Of a DNA stretch of 64,000 nucleotides, positions 26,336 to 35,607 are shown piece by piece. The stretch's first letter is position 1. Each line of letters begins with the position of its first letter. Source of the stretch: Bacteroidota bacterium (lineage in GTDB: Bacteria; Bacteroidota; Bacteroidia; Chitinophagales; LD1); NCBI GenBank assembly GCA_947475165.1, contig CANJLD010000017.1:1-64000 (forward strand), in the 5' to 3' direction. The notes below the pieces were generated by a model that made no database searches, was not told the origin of the DNA, and saw nothing but the letters and a program-made list of their open reading frames with translations. The position numbers and the translations under genes are program-made.

Positions 26336-27394
26336 ATGAAAAAGCCGAAGAGCTATCAGCAGCAGATTATCACAAAAAAGAAAACCATCTATCCGGTTAA
26401 TAAAGAATTGCGGCAATACCTGGAAGGTAATGCCCGTGAAATAAAACTACCGGTTACCTATTCCGACCTTAAACATTTCAGCGGCAGCATTACCATTCGC
26501 GATAAAAAAGGAAATGATACCCTTTGGGAAGCCGCCATGTATTCGCCAAACGAACTGTCGCACATTCACGAAGGTCTCAAGCAGATTTACTCCATTCTAA
26601 AATCCGGTGGCGATGCATCGGTGCATACGCACTTGCATGTGGAGCGGATTGACTACTGTACCTTTGGCAACTCCAATCCTTTCCGCATTAAAATTGTAAA
26701 CGACTTTAACGATAACTACGATTACTTCTACATCAAACAAGCCGATGCCTCGCGCATTTACGGTTTAGAACTGGAGCATATTCTTTCACCCGCCCGCATC
26801 AACTATTTTGTAGATGCACATACCTTGGTTGAAGAACACATTGCCGGTATTCCCGGTGACCAATTCATTCAATATTATTTAGAGAATAAAGAATTCAACA
26901 AAGTGCGCATTGCCAAAGAGTTTGTAAAATTCAACGAGCGATGCTTCATCCGTTTGTTGGGCGATATGCGCTCGTATAATTATGTGTTTGATATTACTCC
27001 CGACTTTGAAGAAGTGCAGTTCCGCATTCGCCCCATAGATTTTGACCAGCAGAGTTATGAAGGCAAACGTACTTTGTATCTCCCGCAGTTCTTTAAAGAG
27101 AATGCCGTGCTGGTGCAACTCACCTTAGATTTACTATCACCCGAAACAATCCGTCAGTATCAAAAGGAAGAAAGAACACTCATTGCGCGCAGAAGTATTT
27201 CTGCTCATCACCGGCTCGACCATTTGATTGATGTAATGGACCGCGATATTATTTCGCCAAAAGAAAAAGTAATTCAGCTGCGCGAAGAACTGGCAGAGCA
27301 TTACAAAGATGTTTCGTTTCACGATTGCACCAGTATGGGCGAATTGGTGAGAAATTGTTTGCGGTTGTTGACAGAAGAGATTCAACAGAAATAA
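26336..27394 (+). CDS. Uncharacterised protein with kinase-like motifs
   Basis: 352 residues from MKKPKSYQQQ; the 48 codons upstream (from 26192) are rejected because the -7 element lies in them. No known name. The motif order resembles a protein-kinase/aminoglycoside-phosphotransferase fold: DYFYIKQ (possible ATP lysine), LVEEHIAGIPGDQF (hinge-like), LGDMRSYNYVFD (catalytic loop with D and N) and RPIDFDQQSY (DFG-like). The N-terminal part (SVHTHLHVERIDYCTF) is unlike kinases. It is divergent from the PqqD-like operon across the tandem array and is followed by an M20 peptidase gene. The kinase assignment is inference. Confidence 0.6.
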   Translation: MKKPKSYQQQIITKKKTIYPVNKELRQYLEGNAREIKLPVTYSDLKHFSGSITIRDKKGNDTLWEAAMYSPNELSHIHEGLKQIYSILKSGGDASVHTHLHVERIDYCTFGNSNPFRIKIVNDFNDNYDYFYIKQADASRIYGLELEHILSPARINYFVDAHTLVEEHIAGIPGDQFIQYYLENKEFNKVRIAKEFVKFNERCFIRLLGDMRSYNYVFDITPDFEEVQFRIRPIDFDQQSYEGKRTLYLPQFFKENAVLVQLTLDLLSPETIRQYQKEERTLIARRSISAHHRLDHLIDVMDRDIISPKEKVIQLREELAEHYKDVSFHDCTSMGELVRNCLRLLTEEIQQK

Positions 27395-27400
27395 AACCTG

Positions 27401-27455
27401 CCACGAATTACACGAATTAATTTGCCTTTAATTCGAGTAATTCGTGGCTTATTAA
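27401..27455. repeat. Inverted repeat CCACGAATTACACGAATTAA
   Basis: The arms CCACGAATTACACGAATTAA and TTTAATTCGAGTAATTCGTGG enclose a short centre. It lies between the stop codon of the kinase-like gene and the start of the M20 gene and could act as a weak terminator. Repeats of CACGAATT words are common in this phylum. Confidence 0.65.
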
Positions 27456-27463
27456 AACCTACC

Positions 27464-28921
27464 ATGAAAAAAATACTTCTCTTTCTACTACTCGCAGTAA
27501 TCGTTCTCGTTGCTGTTCTCGTTGTCAAAACATCTTCCTTTAAAAGCAAACAAATAGCACCGGCTGACGGCAAACGGAAAGAACTACCGGTAGATGAATC
27601 TGCCGTAAAGCATTTAAGCGATGCCATTAAAATAAATACCACCTCTTTTGACGACACCACTATTGTCAATCAATTAGAATTCGATTCGTTCTTTACTTTT
27701 CTTAAAACCGAATACGCACCGGTGTTCCAAAATCTGGAAGACACTATCATCAACCAAAGAAGTTTGCTCTTGAAATGGAAAGGAAAGAACGAAACTGCCA
27801 AACCGGTCATTCTTTACGCGCACCTCGATGTGGTTCCTATTGAAGAAACAACTAAAGCCAAATGGACGCACGAACCTTTTAGTGGTGAAGTGGCAGACGG
27901 TTTTATTTGGGGCAGAGGAGCCATGGACGATAAAGGAAGTCTCATTTCAATCTTCGAAGCATTAAAAAGACTACAAACAAAAAATTTTACACCGGAACGC
28001 ACTATCTACTTCGCCTTCGGCAGCGATGAAGAAATAGGAGGGAAGAAGGGCGCGGCAATGATTGCCGATTATCTCCGAGCACAAAAAATAAGCTTCGAAT
28101 TTTATATGGACGAAGGCGGAATGGTCTCCGAAGGAATCGTTCCTAACATCAAACGACCGGTGGCATTAATTGGCACCGCAGAAAAAGGATACGTTACCAT
28201 TGAACTTACCGCCAACGTAAAAGGCGGACACTCCAGCCACCCGCCAAAAGAAAGCGCGGTAGATGTAATTACGTCCGCCATTAAAAAACTGCACAACAAT
28301 CCCGAGCAGGCAAGAACCGTTGAAACAGTAAATGAGTTTCTCGAATTCGTAGGACCTGAAATGCCGCAACCCATCAAAATTGCTTTTGCCAACCGCTGGT
28401 TTTTTCGTTCGTTTATATTAAAGGAGTATGAAAAGAGCGATGAAGGCCGAGCGCTACTTCGCACTACAGAAGTGGCCACGGTAATAAATGTAGGGGTAAA
28501 GGAAAATGTAATTCCATCGCTGGTAACTGCCAAAGTCAATTTTAGAGTATTAAACGATGAAACAACCAAAGATGTAATTGAACGGGCCACAAAAACCATC
28601 AATGACACGCTCGTTAAAATTACAGTCGGTGAATTGTATGAGCCATCGCGAAACTCCAGTTCATCTACTTATGGCTTCAAACTATTGCAACAAACAACTG
28701 CTGAAGTTTTTCCCGATGCTATCGTTACTCCTTTCTTAATGTTAGGCAGCACCGACTCTAAACACTTTCAGGATATAACAGAAAATACCTACCGGTTCTT
28801 TCCGGTGCGCATGAACAGCGATTTACTCGGCACCATTCACGGAATTAATGAGCGGATAGGAGTGAAGGACTACATGGAAACCATTTCGTTTTACGAAACA
28901 ATGCTTAGCAAGCTCAAGTAA
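27464..28921 (+). CDS. M20-family metallopeptidase (PM20D1/carboxypeptidase-like)
   Basis: 485 residues from MKKILLFLLLAVIVLVAVLVV, a signal anchor. An upstream ATG at 27422 lies in the inverted repeat and is rejected. Di-zinc motifs are present: YAHLDVVP, WGRGAMDDKGSL (bridging aspartate), FGSDEEIGG (catalytic glutamate) and LGSTDSKHF near the C-terminus. A dimerisation domain (VTIELTANVKGGHSSHPP) lies between them. Closest in layout to the PM20D1/carboxypeptidase S group, which hydrolyse or form N-acyl amino acids or dipeptides. Probably envelope-anchored. Confidence 0.9.
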   Translation: MKKILLFLLLAVIVLVAVLVVKTSSFKSKQIAPADGKRKELPVDESAVKHLSDAIKINTTSFDDTTIVNQLEFDSFFTFLKTEYAPVFQNLEDTIINQRSLLLKWKGKNETAKPVILYAHLDVVPIEETTKAKWTHEPFSGEVADGFIWGRGAMDDKGSLISIFEALKRLQTKNFTPERTIYFAFGSDEEIGGKKGAAMIADYLRAQKISFEFYMDEGGMVSEGIVPNIKRPVALIGTAEKGYVTIELTANVKGGHSSHPPKESAVDVITSAIKKLHNNPEQARTVETVNEFLEFVGPEMPQPIKIAFANRWFFRSFILKEYEKSDEGRALLRTTEVATVINVGVKENVIPSLVTAKVNFRVLNDETTKDVIERATKTINDTLVKITVGELYEPSRNSSSSTYGFKLLQQTTAEVFPDAIVTPFLMLGSTDSKHFQDITENTYRFFPVRMNSDLLGTIHGINERIGVKDYMETISFYETMLSKLK

Positions 28922-28980
28922 GTGGTGAATGACGAGTGGTGAAATACTACTCGCTACTCGCCATTCACCACTCGCCACTT
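28919..28980. repeat. Inverted repeat of GTGGCGAGTGG words
   Basis: AAGTGGTGAATGACGAGTGG faces CTACTCGCCATTCACCACTC, continuing GCCACTT. It starts inside the stop codon of the M20 gene. It is of the same family as the element between rpsJ and rplC (35160-35247). Confidence 0.65.
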
Positions 28981-29011
28981 TTTATACATTCGCACTTCAA
29001 ACAAAACAATC

Positions 29012-29326
29012 ATGGCAGACCAAAATCAAAACCCCGAGAACCAACTGAACATTGAATTACCTGAAGAAATTGCAGAAGGTGTTTATTCCAACCTTGCTAT
29101 TATATCTCATTCACCGCAAGAATTTGTAATTGATTTTGTGCGCGTAATGCCGGGCATTCCAAAAGCAAAAGTAAAATCGCGTGTGGTGGTTACACCGGAG
29201 CATGCCAAAAGATTAATGAAAGCATTACTTGATAACGTAAAGAAATACGAAGCACAGTTTGGAACTATCAATGACCGCGATGCTCCGATGATGCCGATGA
29301 ACTTCGGACCTACTGCGCAGGCGTAA
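29012..29326 (+). CDS. DUF3467 protein
   Basis: A 104-residue cytoplasmic protein: acidic N-terminus, then LPEEIAEGVYSNLAIISHSPQEFVIDFVRVMPG and VVVTPEHAKRLMKALLDNVKKYE, the DUF3467 signature. It is widespread in Bacteroidota; the function is unknown. It has its own downstream terminator. Confidence 0.9.
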   Translation: MADQNQNPENQLNIELPEEIAEGVYSNLAIISHSPQEFVIDFVRVMPGIPKAKVKSRVVVTPEHAKRLMKALLDNVKKYEAQFGTINDRDAPMMPMNFGPTAQA

Positions 29327-29348
29327 CTAAATCACTTTATCTTATTTG

Positions 29349-29388
29349 TAAAAGGCTTTCAGATGTTTCTGAAAGCCTTTTATCGTTT
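29349..29388 (+). terminator. Terminator of the DUF3467 gene
   Basis: A 15-bp stem TAAAAGGCTTTCAGA / TCTGAAAGCCTTTTA with a four-base loop, followed by TCGTTTTT, 22 nt after the stop codon. Confidence 0.88.
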
Positions 29389-29461
29389 TTAGATAGGCTC
29401 GGAATACAGTTTCCATGGAGTGAAACTTATGTTAGAAACTATATAATACAAAGCTCAACTG

Positions 29462-29518
29462 CACTACCACAAGGTTAGTGTTGTAGCCCAAAAGTTTAAT
29501 GCTTTAAACATGGTAGTG
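29462..29518. promoter_or_regulatory. CACTACCA...TGGTAGTG motif upstream of the PKD cargo gene
   Basis: Inverted 8-mers CACTACCA (29462-29469) and TGGTAGTG (29511-29518) flank CAAAAGTTTAA (29489-29499). TGGTAGTG directly followed by CAAAAGTTTAA occurs again at 62883-62901, upstream of the other PKD-repeat gene. Possibly a regulator binding site, perhaps for the XRE protein encoded downstream; this is inference. Confidence 0.35.
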
Positions 29519-29581
29519 AGCCTTGTAATTTACGGGAGCAAAACAGAATCAATAGAAAACAAACAGGCGTAAACAAGGCAA

Positions 29582-32500
29582 ATGTTACGCATGAAAAATT
29601 TGCTACTTGTGATTTTGATAACGCTTACCCTAAAATCGTTTGGAACTATCCATGCCGATTTTACAGTAGACAAAGTCTCAGGCTGCGCTCCATTACTCGT
29701 TAACTTTACCAGTACTTCTACCACTACTATAGGCCACATATCTTGCCGTTGGGAATTTGATAACGGCACAGGTCCTTCAGCAGCAAACAATCCTTCTGTC
29801 ATTTACAGCAACTCGGGCGTATATCATGTAAAGTTGGTAGTAACCAACGGTAGTGAAAAAGATTCTATCACTAAACCTATTACTGCTTTTCGTTTACCGC
29901 AGGTTGATTTTGATGCACCGCAACTGATTTTGTGTGTAGATGATACGCTTCATCTTAGCAGTAATGTATCATCCGGCAATGTGCCTATTACCGATTACGC
30001 ATGGGGTTTTGGAAACGGGCTTGCCAGCAGCGGACCAAACACTTATTATTCGTACAACAGTCCAGGAATTTATGATGTAACTTTAGTAGTTCAGGATTCA
30101 AACGGTTGCAGCAAGAGTTTAACCAAAACACAATATGTGGAAGTATTGGCTAAGCCCGAGGCTCAATTTACTATTTCGCCCGGTGCCAGTTGCAACGCAA
30201 CCGAACTGATTTCTTTTACCAATACTTCTGTAGGAACCAACTTAACTTATTCATGGAGATTAGGTGGTGGAGTAACATCAACGGCTACTCATCCAAGCCA
30301 AACGTACACGCAGGTAATTCAACCGGTATGGTTAACCGTAACCAGCCCGAATGGTTGCGTAGATTCTATAATGCATAAAGTAAGTGTAACAGATGTTACG
30401 GCAGATTTTGTTGCATCAAGAACAACTGTTTGCAAAGGCGAAATGATTCACTTTTCAAACAACTCAAACTTTGAACAAAGTGCTTTCTGGACTTTTGGAG
30501 ACGGCACCACCAGCACACACAACGACCCTGATAAAATATATACCACACCGGGAGTATACACCGTAACACTTATAGAAAAAATTGGGCAGTGTGCCGATAC
30601 CATTACAAGAACACAATACATTACTGTTACAGCGGGCTTTATTGCCAGCTTTACTGCAAGCGACCCACCTACAGATTGCTCTGGTGCCTCGCCAATAATT
30701 TTTACCAACACAACACCAAGCGGCTCACAATTTCTTTGGAACTTTGGCGATGGAACTACCTCTAATCAGCCTAACCCGTCTCATTCTTATAATTCGAATG
30801 GCAATTATACCGTTACGCTTACAGTTACCGATACTAACGGATGCACTATTCCCGGCACTTCGCTTATTACAATAGGTTCTTTTAAACCTAGTACATCTTT
30901 TTCGGCTAACCGCACTGGTTGCCCTAATGTTCCTATTGCATTTCACAACACAACCGGTGCCGGTGCTTCTTACTTCTGGACTTTTGGTGATGGCGATACT
31001 TCTAACTTACAAAACCCTGCACACACTTACACAAACCCGGGTACCTATTCTGTCTCGCTTAAAGTAACTAGTGCTAACGGTTGCGACAGCACTACCATTA
31101 AGTCAAACTATATTACCATTGAGAGTATTGAATCTGACTTTACTGTTAATCAGAAATTTTCTCCCTGCCCTCCATTCGTTACCTTATTCACCAGCACGGT
31201 TAATAAACCTACCGTTACCTATTTATGGACTTTTGGTGATGGCGGTACCGATACGGCTGCTAACCCAACGCATATTTATTTCTTCCCCGGCATCTATACC
31301 GTATCCATGACGGTAGTAACGCCAAACGGATGCACTGATACCGTTGTTTATGTTGATTTGATTGAAGTGCAGGGACCATCCGGTACATTTACCGCTGCGC
31401 CAACCACCGGTTGCGCTCCGCTCGATGTAAACTTTACTGCCAACGTTTCTGCCAATACATTAACCATGTGGTGCGATTTAGGCGATGGAACTTTGGTTAC
31501 CGATTCAACAGCCTTCCATTATATCTATACTCAGTTAGGCACTTTCAAACCAAAATTTCTTTTGGTTGACCATGTAGGTTGCACCGTACCTTACGATTTA
31601 GAACCTGTGGTAACACACGCACCACCGGCTTTGAATTTACAAGACACTGCTGTTTGTGTGGGAATGCCTGTAGAAATTTCTTTAGAAACAGATGAATACC
31701 AGTGGACACCCGCAACTTACTTAAGCTGCGATACTTGCTCGAATGTTACCATTACACCGCTTGGCTCAGTTGCTTATATAGTTACCGCTACCAACCAATA
31801 TTGCCAGGTTACCGGTGCTTTAAATATTATTGCCGATAGCCTGCCGGTGCTTACACCATCGCTTGTAAAGGTTTGCAAGAATTCTTCTATTCAGTTAAAT
31901 GCAGGTAATGCATTTACTATGGCATGGTCACCGGCATTGTATCTCGATGACTCGGCTTCTTTAACTCCAACATCCACTCCGCTCGATTCTGTAGTATATG
32001 ATGTAACCGGTTACAACAGTTTAGGTTGTTCAGTTACCACTCAGGTTGCTGTAGACGTAATCGATAAGCTCGACATCAGTGCAGTGCCAGATGTAACAGT
32101 TTGTGCTAATGATACTTTTCAATTAGAATCTACTTTAGAAATAGCTTTGAATGCAGATGTAAATTATGCATGGTCACCCGCTAACTATTTTCTTGATGCA
32201 ACAGCTGCCGATGCCACCGGTGCCGGTTTGCAAACTACTGCTACGTTCCAGTTGATTGCTACCAGCGGAACTTGTATACCCGATACTGCTTCTGTAAACG
32301 TACACATAAACGCACTGCCCGATATACAGATATCAGAAAGCCTGACTACTACCCCTTATGCCGAAACAGGCTTGTGGGCTAACTCTACCGAAACACTCAG
32401 CTACGTTTGGACAGCCGCTGATTCTTTCAGCTGTGCATCATGCAAAGAAACCAACTTCTACCCCGGTCAAACACAAAAGGTGTATGTAACCGGTACTAAT

Positions 32501-32833
32501 ACAAACGGTTGCAGCTCAAGCGACTCAGTAGAAATACGCGTAGTAGCCTGCGACCCCGAATCTGTTTTCTTACCAAACATATTTACCCCAAATGGTGACG
32601 GGCAGAACGATGTGCTCTTCATGGATTCAAAAGCCATGACCAGCATCAGCTTCTTCCGCGTGTTCGATGAATGGGGACGTATGGTGTATGAAACCAAAAA
32701 CATTACCGATACCTGGGATGGTAAAGTAAACGGAACACCGGCAGCGGTAAACGCTTTTGTCTACGTGCTGGAAGGTAAATGCCAGAATGGTGGCACTGTA
32801 TTGAAATACGGAAACATAACGCTTGTCAAATAA
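29582..32833 (+). CDS. Large T9SS-secreted PKD-repeat protein with gliding-type C-terminal domain
   Basis: A 1083-residue exported protein with a signal peptide (about residues 1-24; the start may be the second methionine at 29591). About eight PKD-like domains follow (motifs WEFDNG, WGFGNG, WTFGDG, WNFGDG, WTFGDG, WTFGDG), then several Ig-like parts. The C-terminus is a type B T9SS domain (VFLPNIFTPNGDGQNDVLF ... FDEWGRMVYE ... TWDGKVNG). It is predicted to be a surface adhesin secreted by type IX. It heads a set with an XRE regulator and a PorP/SprF protein, the type that is usually linked to type B cargo. Confidence 0.9.
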   Translation: MLRMKNLLLVILITLTLKSFGTIHADFTVDKVSGCAPLLVNFTSTSTTTIGHISCRWEFDNGTGPSAANNPSVIYSNSGVYHVKLVVTNGSEKDSITKPITAFRLPQVDFDAPQLILCVDDTLHLSSNVSSGNVPITDYAWGFGNGLASSGPNTYYSYNSPGIYDVTLVVQDSNGCSKSLTKTQYVEVLAKPEAQFTISPGASCNATELISFTNTSVGTNLTYSWRLGGGVTSTATHPSQTYTQVIQPVWLTVTSPNGCVDSIMHKVSVTDVTADFVASRTTVCKGEMIHFSNNSNFEQSAFWTFGDGTTSTHNDPDKIYTTPGVYTVTLIEKIGQCADTITRTQYITVTAGFIASFTASDPPTDCSGASPIIFTNTTPSGSQFLWNFGDGTTSNQPNPSHSYNSNGNYTVTLTVTDTNGCTIPGTSLITIGSFKPSTSFSANRTGCPNVPIAFHNTTGAGASYFWTFGDGDTSNLQNPAHTYTNPGTYSVSLKVTSANGCDSTTIKSNYITIESIESDFTVNQKFSPCPPFVTLFTSTVNKPTVTYLWTFGDGGTDTAANPTHIYFFPGIYTVSMTVVTPNGCTDTVVYVDLIEVQGPSGTFTAAPTTGCAPLDVNFTANVSANTLTMWCDLGDGTLVTDSTAFHYIYTQLGTFKPKFLLVDHVGCTVPYDLEPVVTHAPPALNLQDTAVCVGMPVEISLETDEYQWTPATYLSCDTCSNVTITPLGSVAYIVTATNQYCQVTGALNIIADSLPVLTPSLVKVCKNSSIQLNAGNAFTMAWSPALYLDDSASLTPTSTPLDSVVYDVTGYNSLGCSVTTQVAVDVIDKLDISAVPDVTVCANDTFQLESTLEIALNADVNYAWSPANYFLDATAADATGAGLQTTATFQLIATSGTCIPDTASVNVHINALPDIQISESLTTTPYAETGLWANSTETLSYVWTAADSFSCASCKETNFYPGQTQKVYVTGTNTNGCSSSDSVEIRVVACDPESVFLPNIFTPNGDGQNDVLFMDSKAMTSISFFRVFDEWGRMVYETKNITDTWDGKVNGTPAAVNAFVYVLEGKCQNGGTVLKYGNITLVK

Positions 32834-32883
32834 TTACTAATCATATTTCTCAACCATTTTTTAAACAATTAAATCCAAATATC

Positions 32884-33234
32884 ATGTTACAAGAAAGAAT
32901 CAGAAAAATCCGCGAACACCGTGGTTACAAGCAGTCAGCCGTTGCTTCAGAAATGAAAATTACTCAGCAGGCTTACAGCTGCCTGGAAACAAAAGCCGGT
33001 AACCTTAAAATGGAAACCATGCAGCGTTTTTGCGATGTAATGAAAATAGAAACCTCGTTTCTGTTAGCATTCGATATTCCGGTGAACGATGAGAACCTTC
33101 AAATGTTCGACCGCCTTAATTTTTCGCAGGTGGTAGAAGAATACAAACGCTTAAACAACAAGCTGTCGGTATATGAAGATTTGCTTCGTAAAGAAAACGG
33201 CTTAGGCAGCCGCAACGAAGGCACCGGTTTTTAG
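32884..33234 (+). CDS. XRE-family transcription regulator
   Basis: 116 residues from MLQERIRKIREHRGYKQSAVASEMKITQQAYSCLETKAGNLKMETMQRFCDVMKIE. The helix-turn-helix spans about residues 6-60. The C-terminal part (LNFSQVVEEYKRLNNKLSVYEDLLRKENG) looks like a short coiled coil for dimerisation. The start is the ATG at 32884; a longer frame overlaps the upstream gene end. It sits 50 nt after the PKD cargo gene and 27 nt before porP, so it is probably cotranscribed. Confidence 0.88.
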   Translation: MLQERIRKIREHRGYKQSAVASEMKITQQAYSCLETKAGNLKMETMQRFCDVMKIETSFLLAFDIPVNDENLQMFDRLNFSQVVEEYKRLNNKLSVYEDLLRKENGLGSRNEGTGF

Positions 33235-33261
33235 TATTCGCATTTTTTTTAAAAAGTATTT

Positions 33262-34320
33262 ATGAAAAAATATTTACATAAAGCGATAGCTTTTGTGGGA
33301 GTGGTATTATGCTGCGGCAACACGCTGCAGGCGCAGGACCTTCACTTCTCGCAATACAACGCATCGCCCCTCGTACTAAACCCAGCTTTGGCAGGTATGA
33401 ACTCCGGTGACTACCGCGCCTACGCCAACTTCCGTACGCAATGGGTTACGCTTTCTAAAAGCAACACCTACCGCACCTTTGCAGGCGGGGCCGATGTGGC
33501 TTTTGGTAAAATTACCCGCGCTAACAGTTTTGCAGGTATAGGCATCTCTTTCTTCAGCGACCAGGCAGGCGATTTGAATTTGAATTCGAATCATGTTGAT
33601 TTATCCTTCGCTTATCACTTTATGCTCAACCGCAGAGGAACCATGCAGCTATCTGCCGGTTTGCAGGGCGGTTTAAATGTGCGCAGCATTAATCAAAACC
33701 GCGCCATCTACGGCTCGCAGTACGACCAGTCCACCGGCACTGTCGACCCTAACGGCACCCGCGAGTATCTCGGTAAAACAAGAATCATTTTTGCCGATGC
33801 CGCAGTAGGTTTATTATACAGCGCAATTACCCGCCACGGAACCAACATTTACACCGGTTTCAGTTTGGGGCATATCAATCAACCTAAAATATCTTTTCAG
33901 GCAAGCGGGGTTGATGCCACTAACGGCAAACCCGAAAAACTCGCCATGAAAATGGCCTTCCACGGAGGCGCAAGCATACCGGTAAGCAGCCGCATAGATA
34001 TTATGCCCAACTACATGGTATTATGGCAAGGCACCAGTTACGAGTTCAACATTGGCTGCCATTTAAAATCAAAACTCGGCAACGTAAAACTGAGTAAAAC
34101 CGCCATTTACTTTGGGGTGCAGTACCGCGGCTTATACGATGCCGTAATTGCCAGCACTCGGTTAGACGTAAAAGGTTTTAGCGTGGGCATGAGTTACGAC
34201 TTCAACATCTCTAAACTTCTTCCGGCTTCAAAAACCGTAGGCGCCCCCGAAATCTCCCTCATGTATCAGGGCGCATTCCGCAAAAAACCTAAACCCGGCC
34301 ACTGCCCCGCCATGTTCTAA
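33262..34320 (+). CDS. PorP/SprF-family type IX secretion outer-membrane protein
   Basis: A 352-residue protein with a signal peptide (about residues 1-24, ending LQAQ), followed by the PorP/SprF signature QDLHFSQYNASPLVLNPALAGM and a beta-barrel ending in the family pattern PEISLMYQGAF. SprF-type proteins attach or guide type B cargo at the outer membrane. It follows its probable cargo and a regulator. Confidence 0.92.
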   Translation: MKKYLHKAIAFVGVVLCCGNTLQAQDLHFSQYNASPLVLNPALAGMNSGDYRAYANFRTQWVTLSKSNTYRTFAGGADVAFGKITRANSFAGIGISFFSDQAGDLNLNSNHVDLSFAYHFMLNRRGTMQLSAGLQGGLNVRSINQNRAIYGSQYDQSTGTVDPNGTREYLGKTRIIFADAAVGLLYSAITRHGTNIYTGFSLGHINQPKISFQASGVDATNGKPEKLAMKMAFHGGASIPVSSRIDIMPNYMVLWQGTSYEFNIGCHLKSKLGNVKLSKTAIYFGVQYRGLYDAVIASTRLDVKGFSVGMSYDFNISKLLPASKTVGAPEISLMYQGAFRKKPKPGHCPAMF

Positions 34321-34408
34321 ACCAACATCCTCAAAATATAAAAAAAGCTGGATGTCCAAAAAATGAGTACCTAATCCGGGAAACTTCCTACTTAATATAA
34401 ATGAAAAA

Positions 34409-34429
34409 TCCCCCGAATAAATCGGGGGA
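34409..34429 (-). terminator. Terminator of ribosomal piece A (after rplC)
   Basis: TCCCCCGA / TCGGGGGA with a short A/T loop; on the minus strand it is followed by TTTTTCAT. A second hairpin TTGTTGGTG / CACCAACAA lies at 34461-34482, closer to the rplC stop codon. Together they end the operon directly after L3. Confidence 0.75.
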
Positions 34430-34491
34430 CCTTTCACTTTCCTTTATCGGGATCTCGCCTTTGTTGGTGTTATCACCAACAAATTGAAGAA

Positions 34492-35106
34492 CTACCCTTC
34501 AATAATTACATAAGAGCTGATAGCTCCCGGCACCGAACCTTTGATAAGAATCAAATTCTGCTCAGCCAAAACTTTCACCACTTTAAGGTTCAAGGTTTCA
34601 ACGCGGTTACCGCCCATTCTTCCTGCCATTCTAATTCCTTTAAATACGTGACCAGGATCGGAAGAAGCTCCCAATGAACCCGGAGCGCGTTGACGATCGT
34701 GCTGACCGTGCGTTCCCATTCCTACTCCAGAGAATCCGTGGCGTTTTACAACACCCTGAAAACCTTTTCCTTTCGAAGTTCCTATTACGTTTACCAAGTC
34801 ACCTTCTTCAAATGTAGTAGCCAATACAACTTCGCCTACTGCTTTTCCAAAATCATAATCGCGGAACTCAATTACCTTTCTTTTAGGTGTTGTTCCCGCT
34901 TTCTTAAAGTGGCCTTGCATAGGTTTAGGCGTTGATTTGTCTTTCTTGTCGTCAAACGCCAATTGAGTAGCTGTGTAGCCATCAACTTCCTGCGTTTTAA
35001 TTTGTGTAATTACACATGGACCTGCCTCAATAACGGTAACAGCTACCTGTTTACCTTCATCAAATACACTGGTCATTCCTACTTTCTTTCCAATAATTCC
35101 TTTCAT
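34492..35106 (-). CDS. rplC: 50S ribosomal protein L3
   Basis: A 204-residue protein starting [19 protein letters not shown], with the conserved central [17 protein letters not shown] and the [24 protein letters not shown] loop that reaches the peptidyl-transferase centre. L3 starts 50S assembly. It is the last gene of piece A. The next gene of the normal operon, rplD, lies on the other strand about 17 kb away. A repeat fills the gap to rpsJ. Confidence 0.97.
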   Translation of the reverse strand: MKGIIGKKVGMTSVFDEGKQVAVTVIEAGPCVITQIKTQEVDGYTATQLAFDDKKDKSTPKPMQGHFKKAGTTPKRKVIEFRDYDFGKAVGEVVLATTFEEGDLVNVIGTSKGKGFQGVVKRHGFSGVGMGTHGQHDRQRAPGSLGASSDPGHVFKGIRMAGRMGGNRVETLNLKVVKVLAEQNLILIKGSVPGAISSYVIIEG

Positions 35107-35159
35107 ACTATTTGGTTTTAGAGGAGCCCTTTTACTCGCGGCTCATAATGAATAAATAC

Positions 35160-35247
35160 TTTCTTAGTTAGTGGTGAGTGGCTAGTAGTTAATGGTAATA
35201 CAGGGTTTGCCTTTAAACCACTCGCCACTAACTTCTTACCACTTGCC
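35160..35247. repeat. Inverted repeat between rpsJ and rplC
   Basis: Left arm TTAGTGGTGAGTGGCTAGTAG; right arm CCACTCGCCACTAAC continuing TTCTTACCACTTGCC. It is inside a ribosomal operon gap of 144 nt and of the same word family as the elements at 3.1 and 28.9 kb. Confidence 0.65.
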
Positions 35248-35250
35248 GGG

Positions 35251-35556
35251 TTATGCCTTGATTTCTACTTCAACTCCGCTCGGAAGTTCAAGTTTCATCA
35301 ACGCATCAACTGTTTTAGAAGATGACTGATAAATATCCAGCAAGCGCTTGTAAGTGCAAAGTTGAAACTGCTCTTTAGAGTTTGCATTCACGTGCGGTGA
35401 ACGAAGAACCGTAAATATTTTTTTATGTGTTGGAAGTGGGACCGGTCCGCTTACAATAGCACCTGTGTTCTTCACAGTCTTTACAATCTTCTCAGCGCTC
35501 TTGTCAACTAAGTTGTGATCGTAACTCTTTAATTTAATTCTGATTCTTTGGCTCAT
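35251..35556 (-). CDS. rpsJ: 30S ribosomal protein S10
   Basis: A 101-residue protein, [33 protein letters not shown], with the conserved [25 protein letters not shown] loop. S10 is a 30S head protein and also the NusE antitermination factor. It lies between fusA and rplC in the standard order. Confidence 0.98.
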   Translation of the reverse strand: MSQRIRIKLKSYDHNLVDKSAEKIVKTVKNTGAIVSGPVPLPTHKKIFTVLRSPHVNANSKEQFQLCTYKRLLDIYQSSSKTVDALMKLELPSGVEVEIKA

Positions 35557-35607
35557 AAAAAGAACGTTTTAATATTTAGGGTTTAAGATTTCTGTTTCTG
35601 AATTTAA

